Shown here piece by piece: positions 1-6,890 of a DNA stretch of 64,000 nt. A model generated the notes under the pieces. The model worked only from the letters and a program-made list of their open reading frames with translations. It was not told the origin of the DNA and ran no database searches. Location of the stretch: the IMG/VR virus record IMGVR_UViG_3300020187_000009, positions 84,785-148,784 of that record, one strand, 5' to 3'. The stretch is from a virus. Each line of letters opens with the position of its first letter. The first letter of the stretch is position 1. A program made the position numbers and the translations under genes.

Positions 1-14
1 TTAACTAATATTAT

Positions 15-41
15 AACCTGGACGCTAGTTCAGGTTTTTTT
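15..41 (+). terminator. Rho-independent terminator
   Basis: A hairpin with arms AACCTG (15-20) and CAGGTT (31-36) is followed at once by a T run. It probably ends a plus-strand gene left of the window. Confidence 0.75.
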
Positions 42-77
42 ATGTGAAATTGTTAATAACTTTTTTGAAAATAATTG

Positions 78-106
78 GCCAAACATTTTTTTGTTTGGCT
101 TTTTTT
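78..106 (+). terminator. Rho-independent terminator just before a promoter core
   Basis: GCCAAAC (78-84) pairs with GTTTGGC (93-99) around a T loop and is followed by seven T. It lies between the GTTAATAAC box (51-59) and the promoter core at 106-126, in the place of the AAAAGTTTT box of other module copies, so it insulates the downstream gene from read-through. Confidence 0.7.
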
Positions 107-126
107 GTTTATATTAGTACTGTAAC
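106..126 (+). promoter_or_regulatory. Early-type phage promoter core
   Basis: TGTTTATATTAGTACTGTAAC is a copy of the core repeated at about 14 places in the window. The upstream GTTAATAACTTTTTTGAAAA box is at 51-70. It sits 16 bases before the start codon at 142. Confidence 0.65.
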
Positions 127-141
127 TAAAACAAATCAAAC

Positions 142-357
142 ATGAATAAAATTAACACTGAAGAAATGCTAAAACAAAATATTCCACTTATCATTGCAGA
201 AGGGATGATAGTGAAAGAAGAATTAGAACGGCAAGGAGCAAAAGAATTAACAGCTCACAGCGATTTAGGAGTAGCTTTAACGGCTAAACAAATGGATTTG
301 GTATGTGAGTATAAAGAAGTAATTAAAACGCTTAAACAATTAAAAAAAGAGATATGA
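142..357 (+). CDS. Small unknown phage protein
   Basis: A 71-residue, charged, mostly helical protein with no recognised domain. It starts behind an A-rich leader and directly downstream of an early-type promoter core. It ends with TGA, which shows that TGA is used as a normal stop in this genome. Probably an early host-takeover or regulatory protein, judged only by promoter context. Confidence 0.7.
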   Translation: MNKINTEEMLKQNIPLIIAEGMIVKEELERQGAKELTAHSDLGVALTAKQMDLVCEYKEVIKTLKQLKKEI

Positions 358-403
358 TGATAAAAATCCCAAGTGGCAAACAGAATACAACTTTCTGTAA
401 AAT

Positions 404-456
404 ACTTCAATAAAAGTTTTTCCGATTCATAAAAAATGATTATATTTACTTATAAC
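404..456 (+). promoter_or_regulatory. Early-type phage promoter module
   Basis: Contains TTCAATAAAAGTTTTTCC (box B) followed by the core AATGATTATATTTACTTATAAC at 435-456. The start codon of the next gene is 17 bases downstream. Confidence 0.6.
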
Positions 457-473
457 AAATTAAAACATACACC

Positions 474-695
474 ATGAACCACGAATTAAATAGAGAAATT
501 GCAGAAAACATTATGAACACGAAGGAGTACCTTACAAAAGAGGAGTACGACTTTTGTTTCGCTCACACTGATGAGGTTAGAATTGATACTTCATATATTG
601 GAGATTATTCTAAGTACGGAGATTATTTAAATCTTAGACTCTATTCAGAGCATGAACACCATGAGGCTCAATACCAAATGGAGATTGGTTGTTAA
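474..695 (+). CDS. Small unknown phage protein
   Basis: A 73-residue acidic, tyrosine-rich protein without a recognised domain. It follows an early-type promoter and ends one base before the start codon of the ADP-ribosyltransferase-like gene (TAA, T, ATG), suggesting one mRNA and coupled translation. Confidence 0.6.
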   Translation: MNHELNREIAENIMNTKEYLTKEEYDFCFAHTDEVRIDTSYIGDYSKYGDYLNLRLYSEHEHHEAQYQMEIGC

Positions 696-696
696 T

Positions 697-1194
697 ATGA
701 GATATTCAAGTAGCGACAGGGGATTTATTAAAGCATGGGGAGACACTCTTTATTTAGGGTATCATGATCTACCATTAGAGGGTGCGACTCAATCTAGAGA
801 ACAGGTAATGTTAGATATGGAAGAACTCGATAGTGTTCCAGAAAATGGAGATGAATGGGAGGAGATACTTGATTGGTTAGTTGATGGTGGTTCTAGAAGT
901 GGAGTTCCTCTTTGGAATAAGACGACCCTTACTCAGTTCTATAAAGAAATTGCAGAGAAGTCCCCTTTGAAAGAGGACTTAATAGTATATAGAACTTCAG
1001 AAAAGGAATTGCCTGGTTTAAATTCATATACAGTAGACAAGGGAGCCTATTTGAATTGACATGTTGATAATTCAGTCGAAAGAGCCTATAAGATTCCTAA
1101 AGGAGAAACAATTATATATGCAAGTGGTCTAGCTGATGAAGGAGAAATGATATGGGCACCAACTGAGGATCAATTAAAAGAATACAAAGTATGA
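697..1194 (+). pseudogene. ADP-ribosyltransferase-like gene interrupted by an in-frame TGA
   Basis: The reading frame from ATG 697 encodes 120 residues to TGA at 1057-1059. The same frame then stays open for 44 more codons to a second TGA at 1192-1194. The part before the stop has an arginine in VYRTSE and an SYTVDKGAYL stretch. The part after it has a PKGETIIYA strand and an E-G-E triplet in DEGEMIWAP, which resemble the R, S and E-x-E parts of ADP-ribosyltransferases such as T4 Alt/ModA. The next gene starts at 1191 in an ATGA overlap with the second stop, which implies that the longer frame was the original gene. As read, the product lacks the E-x-E half and is probably inactive unless the stop is read through or is a sequencing error. 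An in-frame upstream ATG at 652 exists but overlaps the previous gene. Confidence 0.6.
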
Positions 1195-1472
1195 ATTTAC
1201 CAACCGATTATACAAAACTAAATGCTAAGCAGAAAAAGCTAGTTAGAGAATTGTATATTAAAGAACAAGATAATAAATGTTGGGCATGTGGTGAATCATT
1301 AAGTGGATCACCTAGACAAGATATAATGGAAGCTAAGATCAATTATAGATTATTCCCACCAGGTTTCTTAAAGAATCCTATTCATCTACAGCATGATCAC
1401 GACACTAATATGACCGAAGGTGTAGTACATGCAAAATGCAACGCCGTTCTTTGGGAATATTTCGGTAAGTAA
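1191..1472 (+). CDS. HNH-family endonuclease
   Basis: A 93-residue protein with a CWAC pair near residue 30 and an HLQHDHD...GVVHAKCNAVLW block, the pattern of small phage HNH/endonuclease-VII-type nucleases (His catalytic, Cys pairs binding zinc). It begins in an ATGA overlap with the end of the extended ADP-ribosyltransferase-like frame. Probably a free-standing homing-type or DNA-processing nuclease. The fold is fairly clear, the substrate unknown. Confidence 0.75.
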   Translation: MNLPTDYTKLNAKQKKLVRELYIKEQDNKCWACGESLSGSPRQDIMEAKINYRLFPPGFLKNPIHLQHDHDTNMTEGVVHAKCNAVLWEYFGK

Positions 1473-1518
1473 ACAAATATAGAATTCGATATATAAATCC
1501 TAATCTTCACGTCTTTCC

Positions 1519-1606
1519 TATTTAAGATATGTTTGTGGTGAACTTTCTTTGGAAAGCGTGGAGATTTTTTAAGATATATACTATAACCACAAATATATCT
1601 TAAATA
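1519..1606 (+). promoter_or_regulatory. 20-bp inverted repeat ending 2 bases before the GIY-YIG start codon
   Basis: Arm 1 (1519-1538) and arm 2 (1587-1606) are reverse complements with one G/A difference that still pairs as G-U in RNA. The loop is 48 bases. The ATG of the endonuclease is at 1609, so the folded arm covers the translation start region. In T4, hairpins hide the ribosome site of homing endonuclease I-TevI in early transcripts; a similar role is inferred. Confidence 0.6.
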
Positions 1607-1608
1607 CA

Positions 1609-2412
1609 ATGATCAATAACCCAACAAACCAACCCTATTTTTACGTAATTACCAACAAAGCAAATGGACGCTATTATTATGGTTCAGGCATATCTGATGG
1701 ATATGAAGGTTCTGGTAAAGTACTCAAAAGAGCTTATAAAAAATATGGTAAAGAATCATTCGAAGGAAAGATTCTAAGGCTATTCAATACAAGAGAGGAT
1801 GCTTTCGAATTCGAAGGTAGATTTCTATCACTCTATAAATTAGATCAGGATCCAATTGCATATAATGTATGTCGAAACGCTAATGGCGGGTATATCTCTG
1901 ATGAAGCCTATGTAAAGAACTCTAAGTTTATGAAAGAATATAGACAAACTAAAGAGGGCTCATTAGGTGGTCTTAAAAATCCACGTGCTAATCAAACAAT
2001 ATATGAATTCTACAATATAGATACTAGAGAATATCGGAAGGCGACTCAACATGAGATGAATCAAAGGGTTGGGGGTACTGGAGCTTCGATGTTTGGTTAT
2101 GTTGTACGAGGATCTTATAACATATATAAGGGTTGGATATTATTCTCGAACTTTGAGCTATTTGGTACGAGAGATAAGTTAAAGGCACAGACATCTAAGA
2201 ATATATCTAATGCCAATAAAGGTAAAAAGAGGCCTAAAACATCAGCCTTGAAGAAAGGAGTTAAATTATCTGAAGAACATAAACTCAACATAAGTAAGGG
2301 TATGCATGGACGTACTCAGGTAAAAGTAACATGTCCACACTGTGGTAAAGTTGGAGGAGCAACATTAATGACCAGATATCACTTTGAAAAATGTAAACAT
2401 AAACAATTATAG
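1609..2412 (+). CDS. GIY-YIG homing endonuclease with NUMOD3-like repeats
   Basis: A 267-residue protein. Residues 8-90 hold a GIY-YIG nuclease domain (YFYVIT..., RYYYGSG, ending with GRFLSLYKL, where an E in FEFEGRF is the expected metal-binding glutamate). Around residues 195-235 are NUMOD3-type segments (NISNANKGKKRPKTS, LSEEHKLNISKGMHG) that bind DNA in Seg/I-TevI-like enzymes. The C-terminus has a CPHCGK...HFEKC zinc finger. It is free-standing, not in a visible intron, and is a mobile gene. An inverted repeat ends just before its start codon. Confidence 0.92.
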   Translation: MINNPTNQPYFYVITNKANGRYYYGSGISDGYEGSGKVLKRAYKKYGKESFEGKILRLFNTREDAFEFEGRFLSLYKLDQDPIAYNVCRNANGGYISDEAYVKNSKFMKEYRQTKEGSLGGLKNPRANQTIYEFYNIDTREYRKATQHEMNQRVGGTGASMFGYVVRGSYNIYKGWILFSNFELFGTRDKLKAQTSKNISNANKGKKRPKTSALKKGVKLSEEHKLNISKGMHGRTQVKVTCPHCGKVGGATLMTRYHFEKCKHKQL

Positions 2413-2413
2413 A

Positions 2414-2430
2414 ATTCGATATATAATAAA
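2414..2430 (+). promoter_or_regulatory. Candidate late promoter (GATATATAA class)
   Basis: GAATTCGATATATAATA lies 25-41 bases before the HAD gene start. The same GAATTCGATATATAA word occurs at 1481-1495. Similar GATATATAA motifs precede many structural genes here. Confidence 0.4.
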
Positions 2431-2454
2431 TAGTAAAAAATATTGATTACGAGC

Positions 2455-3006
2455 ATGCTAAAAGAAAAATACACAACTGATAAAATCTTAATTTTCGACA
2501 TCGATGACACTATTTTTATCGGAAGCGCAAAAATCATAGTAACCGACTCTAAAACCGGTAAAACTTTCTCACTAACTCCAGAAGAATTTAATGATTATGA
2601 GAAAAATCCAAAGCATATAATTAATTTTGACCAATTCAAATCTTTAGAGATTATGAAGGCTGGAAAGTTAATCGACAAGTATTTTAGTATTCTTAAAAAG
2701 AATTATAATAAAGGAATTGCTATCGGAGTAATAACAGCACGTGATGATCAAAATATGATTTATGAATGGCTAAGGTATCATGTAGGATTTCATATTGATA
2801 AGAAATTAATTTGGGCAGTTAACGACCCAGTACATGGCCTAAAGGGAAATATACAAGAAAGAAAACAAGATGCAATGAAATGGTTCATTGAACAGGGATA
2901 CACTGATATCACTTTCTTCGATGATGATAAAAACAACATAAAATTAATAAAACAACTAGAGAAGGAATTAGGAGTTAATCTGAAGACCCATCTAGCTAAA
3001 AAGTAA
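2455..3006 (+). CDS. HAD-superfamily phosphatase
   Basis: Using ATG 2455 (the frame also opens at a TTG four codons earlier), the protein is 183 residues. It has FDIDDT at residues 14-19 (nucleophile Asp15, acid/base Asp17), VITARDD (motif II Thr) and FFDDDKNN (motif IV acids). These are HAD phosphatase motifs, as in polynucleotide 3'-phosphatases and 5'-nucleotidases of T4-like phages. Probably removes phosphate from nucleic acid ends or nucleotides; there is no kinase domain. It is followed 4 bases later by the next gene. Confidence 0.8.
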   Translation: MLKEKYTTDKILIFDIDDTIFIGSAKIIVTDSKTGKTFSLTPEEFNDYEKNPKHIINFDQFKSLEIMKAGKLIDKYFSILKKNYNKGIAIGVITARDDQNMIYEWLRYHVGFHIDKKLIWAVNDPVHGLKGNIQERKQDAMKWFIEQGYTDITFFDDDKNNIKLIKQLEKELGVNLKTHLAKK

Positions 3007-3010
3007 GAAC

Positions 3011-4618
3011 ATGAGTACATTTAACGACATCAGAACTAGATTTGAAATGGCAATGGATAAGAAAGCCATCAATGAGGCTAAAAAAGTGGTTTGGAAAGAA
3101 ACAATGAAAAAAGCTTATTTTAATCTATATCCTGAAGGTAAAGGAGGAAGATGGATTAATCCAAGCGGAACTGGAGAAATCATGAGAGCTTATTTTATAG
3201 GTGATAATCCTGAGGAAGAAATTGAGAAATTCTTAGAACTAAACGGAGTTAAAGCCGAATATTATGGTGGATATCTTAAAACTTCAAATGCTTCTGGTAG
3301 TTTCGATTCTTGGGAAATTACAATGAACACTAATTGTAATTGGTTTGGAAAAACCCTAGAATCTGGAGAAACTTACTATATAATTAACGCAAGAAAAACT
3401 TCATCAACAACTTCGGGAGACACTGTAGCCGCTATCGGCGATAAAGATACAACTCCGAATAAACTTGAAATTACCGATATTCAATATCCGACGAAATTAC
3501 AGGCAATAGATGCTACTAAACAATCTATAAAGGCTAAAATTAATGATCAGGATTGCGTTGCATTCATGAATGAATTAATTGATGTTGTTAATAATTTCAA
3601 AACAACAACTGTCAAAGAGGCTAAGGATTTAGCAAACAAAAACACTTCTTATACAATTACACATGATTTCTCAAAATATACAGATATTATTGATAGAGTA
3701 TCAGTATTAAATATTGCTAAAGATTTTGGAGAAGTCCTAGGAGGTATATTAATGTTTAATCTAACTGATAAACATGGAGCTGGTCTGTTATTTCCTGAAG
3801 CATCTAATGAAGCTGTTGTCGATTTTAGATTTGATAAAATGGATGTTTCTTCAAAGGCTGGTAAAAAAGGAGCAACTCCCTCAGCGTCAGGTTACTTGAA
3901 TAAACTGAATGACGCTATAGAAATGAAAGACTGGAAGCTTAATAAAAAAGAGGCTAACTTCATTGAAAACTTTAGCAAAGTTATTTTAGCTAAACAGAGC
4001 GAAGCTAGTAATACAAGATATTGTAAAAGAACTAGAGGTTCAGGTACGTTTAGTAGTACTGTAACTCTATTAAATAATTTTAAGATAAAATCTTGGAACT
4101 ATTGGGCTTCACAAAGTGGAATGCCAACTCAAAATATCGGAAGGGACGATATTATTCATTCGTTTGTTCAATTAAAAAAGGATAAAAAACTCCACGCAAC
4201 TTTAAACTCTTTTTCTAAAATGGTTGGAGGTTTAAAAGGTAACTCTGGAGAAAAATCATCAGCAGGAGCAAAAATGACTGCAAAGTTTTTGTCTACTAAA
4301 AACGAAGAAGAAGCTGTTAAAGTATTAGATGAGATATTAAAAATAGATAAAGCTCCAATATACGATGTGTTAGTAGGTACGGTAATTTATGGATCAACTA
4401 AAGAGTTAGTTCCATTATTAAACAAAGAATTTGGTGAAACTATGTCTGGATTAATTAACATGGCATTTTCAGCTAAACAATTATATCTAGATATGAACAT
4501 TAAAAAAGGATCTTTAATATTCACAATGAAATCTATGAAAACATCTGAATTTGAAATTAAAGGATTAAATGGAGTAGATTCTTGGATTACAAAGGGTCTA
4601 GGCATATCAATGAAGTAG
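3011..4618 (+). CDS. Unknown phage protein, 535 residues
   Basis: A large soluble protein I do not recognise. The first 45 residues are helical and charged. The middle (residues about 255-300) has a conserved-looking core, EAVVDFRFDKMDVSSK followed by AGKKGATPSASG, that might be a nuclease or nucleotide-binding centre but does not match a motif I can name. No signal peptide or membrane segment. It begins 4 bases after the HAD gene, so is probably in one operon with it. Confidence 0.8.
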   Translation: MSTFNDIRTRFEMAMDKKAINEAKKVVWKETMKKAYFNLYPEGKGGRWINPSGTGEIMRAYFIGDNPEEEIEKFLELNGVKAEYYGGYLKTSNASGSFDSWEITMNTNCNWFGKTLESGETYYIINARKTSSTTSGDTVAAIGDKDTTPNKLEITDIQYPTKLQAIDATKQSIKAKINDQDCVAFMNELIDVVNNFKTTTVKEAKDLANKNTSYTITHDFSKYTDIIDRVSVLNIAKDFGEVLGGILMFNLTDKHGAGLLFPEASNEAVVDFRFDKMDVSSKAGKKGATPSASGYLNKLNDAIEMKDWKLNKKEANFIENFSKVILAKQSEASNTRYCKRTRGSGTFSSTVTLLNNFKIKSWNYWASQSGMPTQNIGRDDIIHSFVQLKKDKKLHATLNSFSKMVGGLKGNSGEKSSAGAKMTAKFLSTKNEEEAVKVLDEILKIDKAPIYDVLVGTVIYGSTKELVPLLNKEFGETMSGLINMAFSAKQLYLDMNIKKGSLIFTMKSMKTSEFEIKGLNGVDSWITKGLGISMK

Positions 4619-4619
4619 C

Positions 4620-4787
4620 ATGAATTCAGAGGAATGGAAACATTATGTAGATGTTGGAGAAGTACCATATCATTTCTTTATATCTATGGTAAACACTATT
4701 AAAGAAGGAGGCAAACTAAATAGCCAACATATTGCAGTATACTCTTCACATGCCCGAATCATCGAATTTTTATTGAAACAAAAATAA
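4620..4787 (+). CDS. Small unknown protein
   Basis: A 55-residue frame starting MNSEEWKHYV and ending LLKQK. It starts one base after the stop of the 535-residue gene and has a normal coding look (YHFFISMVNTIKEGGKLN). No function recognised. Confidence 0.6.
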   Translation: MNSEEWKHYVDVGEVPYHFFISMVNTIKEGGKLNSQHIAVYSSHARIIEFLLKQK

Positions 4788-4827
4788 AAACGTAAATATA
4801 AGTTCTATAATACAAACAATATAAATT

Positions 4828-5037
4828 ATGGAAAGTATATTTAAAAAATTCTTGCTAGCAATAATAGCACTATCTGCAATATCTCTAATAATGGCATTAC
4901 CAACACAGTGGTTATGGAACAATTTTCTACTGAATGCTGTAAATGGAGTTAACCCAATTGGATTCTGGCAAGCGCTGGGAATTAATGTATTGTCTTCAAT
5001 TCTCTTTAAAGGCTCAAACAATAATTCTAAAGAATAA
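4828..5037 (+). CDS. Small two-pass membrane protein
   Basis: 69 residues with two hydrophobic segments: residues 7-24 (FLLAIIALSAISLIMALP) and 43-60 (PIGFWQALGINVLSSILF). The pattern PTQWLWN...FWQALG...SSILFK is shared by small membrane proteins I know from Bacteroidetes and their phages, of unknown function. An inner-membrane location is expected. Confidence 0.75.
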   Translation: MESIFKKFLLAIIALSAISLIMALPTQWLWNNFLLNAVNGVNPIGFWQALGINVLSSILFKGSNNNSKE

Positions 5038-5040
5038 AAA

Positions 5041-5361
5041 ATGGAAGCAGTATTAATACTTATAATGTCTTCGATTGCTGTTATTTTAGTAGTGTCTTCT
5101 ATGTCTAACATGTCAAAAAACACAGTACCTGGACATAAGACTTATAAATTCATAAGTACATCAAGTGAGACATATCTAATCCGTGCAGGATTGCTCTCAG
5201 ATGCAAAAAAAGAGGCTAAAAAGATTGAAAAGATGCACAGCGTCGAATGGGATTTAATCGATGAACTAGATGACAACGGAGATAAAATAAGAACTCTTTA
5301 TAAAAAACCAAAAACAAAGAAGACACTGAGTTTATCAAATAAACAGGGTAACGTTAGTTAA
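5041..5361 (+). CDS. Membrane-anchored small protein
   Basis: 106 residues. Residues 3-22 form one membrane helix (AVLILIMSSIAVILVVSSMS), followed by a charged, probably cytoplasmic tail. It starts 3 bases after the preceding membrane protein and probably shares its mRNA. No family recognised. Confidence 0.7.
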   Translation: MEAVLILIMSSIAVILVVSSMSNMSKNTVPGHKTYKFISTSSETYLIRAGLLSDAKKEAKKIEKMHSVEWDLIDELDDNGDKIRTLYKKPKTKKTLSLSNKQGNVS

Positions 5362-5428
5362 ATTAGATATATAGTATGTGAAATCATGTACGTTCACGCA
5401 TAACCTCAAAAAAAGCTAACTAAAAACA

Positions 5429-5614
5429 ATGAAAGAACCTATTTCAGAAGGCAAAATCACAATCGAAGAAAAGCAAATTGCGACGGAGCCTATTGGAATA
5501 GAAGAAACGAAAGTTTACGAGAAGAAAGCACAATACATCGTAAATCTAGAAGAACTTCTAGACACAACAGGCGAAGATGCACATTGGTATTTCGGAGTAG
5601 GTGGTCCAGCTTAA
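5429..5614 (+). CDS. Small acidic unknown protein
   Basis: 61 residues, Glu/Lys-rich N-terminal half, ending HWYFGVGGPA. It lies between a GATATATAG motif (5366-5374) and a strong terminator, so it may be a single-gene transcript. No function recognised. Confidence 0.6.
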   Translation: MKEPISEGKITIEEKQIATEPIGIEETKVYEKKAQYIVNLEELLDTTGEDAHWYFGVGGPA

Positions 5615-5624
5615 CCGCGGTATT

Positions 5625-5655
5625 AGGGTATCCCAAATGGGGTACCCTTTTTTTA
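5625..5655 (+). terminator. Rho-independent terminator
   Basis: AGGGTATCCC and GGGGTACCCT form a 10-bp stem with one G-U pair and an AAAT loop, followed by seven T. It separates the early-type genes from the head-cargo region. Confidence 0.85.
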
Positions 5656-5678
5656 TAAATAAATAGAAATAAATTAAA

Positions 5679-6275
5679 ATGAAAAAAGTAAAATTATTTG
5701 AAGATTTCATTAGTGAAGAATCTAGCGGAGATATATTTAATCCAAAGCGTAATAAGAAAGTCAAGTTTGATCATAAGAAACATCCAGAATTAGCGGGTGA
5801 ATTTTTTGATTTAATATCTACAGCGTACTCTGTAATTGGAGGCCATGCTAAAATTAAATCGCCAGAAGATGTATTCGCTGATCCAGAATGGAATTACTGG
5901 GAGGGCATCGATATACATGGTGATAATGACTTCGATATTATAATGTTTGGTAAGAAAACAAGATTCGGTATTAAATACTCAGGAGTTGGGCATGATGGAA
6001 CGCGAGATGCTAAAAGAAAATACATAGGAGAACGTGGAAAGGAATTAAATAATCTGGGATATTATATTGAAGTTTCAGGTAAACTAGCAGACATCTTAAT
6101 GGACTCATATGACGTACCTGTTGTTTCAGAACATGAAGTAGTTGAAAGTGTATTGGGTAAGAAAGTTAAATGGATTGGTAAAAAAGATGATGGAACTTCA
6201 GGTGCTGGCTGGTATTCAAGAAAGCTTGGAGGTTCTTTACATGATAAAATACTACTAGGAAGACCTAAAGTATAA
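5679..6275 (+). CDS. Putative capsid-internal protein with targeting-like N-terminus
   Basis: 198 residues. The N-terminus MKKVKLFEDFISEE matches the recurring KLFExFxNE leader seen in four other proteins nearby and resembles the T4 capsid-targeting peptide MKTYQEFIAEA, which the prohead protease removes. The rest is a soluble alpha/beta domain (WNYWEGIDIHGDNDFDIIMFG) I do not recognise. Inferred to be packaged in the head and released with DNA; its job in the host is unknown. Confidence 0.65.
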   Translation: MKKVKLFEDFISEESSGDIFNPKRNKKVKFDHKKHPELAGEFFDLISTAYSVIGGHAKIKSPEDVFADPEWNYWEGIDIHGDNDFDIIMFGKKTRFGIKYSGVGHDGTRDAKRKYIGERGKELNNLGYYIEVSGKLADILMDSYDVPVVSEHEVVESVLGKKVKWIGKKDDGTSGAGWYSRKLGGSLHDKILLGRPKV

Positions 6276-6280
6276 AGTAA

Positions 6281-6358
6281 ATTGTTAACAACTTTATAAA
6301 ATTAAATCACTAAACAGTTTTTTATATCAATTAAATTGTTTATATTTATACTATATAA
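6281..6358 (+). promoter_or_regulatory. Early-type phage promoter module
   Basis: Contains ATTGTTAACAACTTTATAAA (box A), ATCACTAAACAGTTTTTT (box B) and the core TTGTTTATATTTATACTATAT. The hydrolase start codon is 13 bases downstream. Confidence 0.65.
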
Positions 6359-6370
6359 TAATAACAGATA

Positions 6371-6856
6371 ATGAAGATAGCATATTTACATGGACTAGAG
6401 TCCTCAATTGATCCCAAAGATCCTAAAATAATATTTTTAAACGATAATTTTGATGAAGTATATACTCCTTCGATAAATTACAAGGATAATTCAACCTTTA
6501 GTAGATTATTAAATGATATTAGTAAAATGAAACCTGATATCATCGTGGGTTCTTCAATGGGCGGATATATTTCTTATTTAATAGGTTCTAAACTATCAAT
6601 ACCAACACTCTTATTTAATCCAGCAGTTGTTGGTAGAACATTCGAGCCTAATACCGATGACTCTATTGGTTCAACAGGAACAAAAAATTCAGTTTATTTT
6701 GGTAAATCTGACAAAATTATTGATAGATATGCAGTTAAAAAATACTTAGAAACTGAAGGAGTAGGTACCTTTAAGTACTCTAAATACACTGGAGGACATA
6801 GAGTTCCTGCTGATGTATTTATAGATGCAATTAAAAAGACAACAGGTATTAACTAG
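6371..6856 (+). CDS. Alpha/beta-hydrolase, YqiA/UPF0227-like esterase
   Basis: 161 residues. It has an N-terminal YLHGLESS (oxyanion-side strand), the nucleophile elbow GSSMGGY near residues 60-66 and a late GGHRVP histidine, the normal order of an alpha/beta-hydrolase. The short length fits the YqiA/UPF0227 family of small esterases. It lacks a targeting-like N-terminus and has its own early-type promoter, so it is probably expressed early although surrounded by head-cargo genes. Substrate unknown. Confidence 0.8.
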   Translation: MKIAYLHGLESSIDPKDPKIIFLNDNFDEVYTPSINYKDNSTFSRLLNDISKMKPDIIVGSSMGGYISYLIGSKLSIPTLLFNPAVVGRTFEPNTDDSIGSTGTKNSVYFGKSDKIIDRYAVKKYLETEGVGTFKYSKYTGGHRVPADVFIDAIKKTTGIN

Positions 6857-6866
6857 ATATATAATA
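6855..6866 (+). promoter_or_regulatory. Candidate late promoter (GATATATAA class)
   Basis: AGATATATAATA lies 25-36 bases upstream of the start of the long acidic polyprotein-like gene, overlapping the stop codon of the hydrolase. Confidence 0.45.
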
Positions 6867-6890
6867 AAGATAATAAAAAACAAACAACAA

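Noticed and set aside
697-1194. TGA recoded as tryptophan in this phage
   Set aside because: TGA serves as the natural stop of several genes (for example at 355, 1192, 21058 and 45708), so genome-wide recoding is not supported.
3011-4618. Restriction-type PD-(D/E)xK nuclease
   Set aside because: The EAVVDFRFDKMDVSSK stretch is suggestive but lacks the D-x-K spacing needed; left as unknown.
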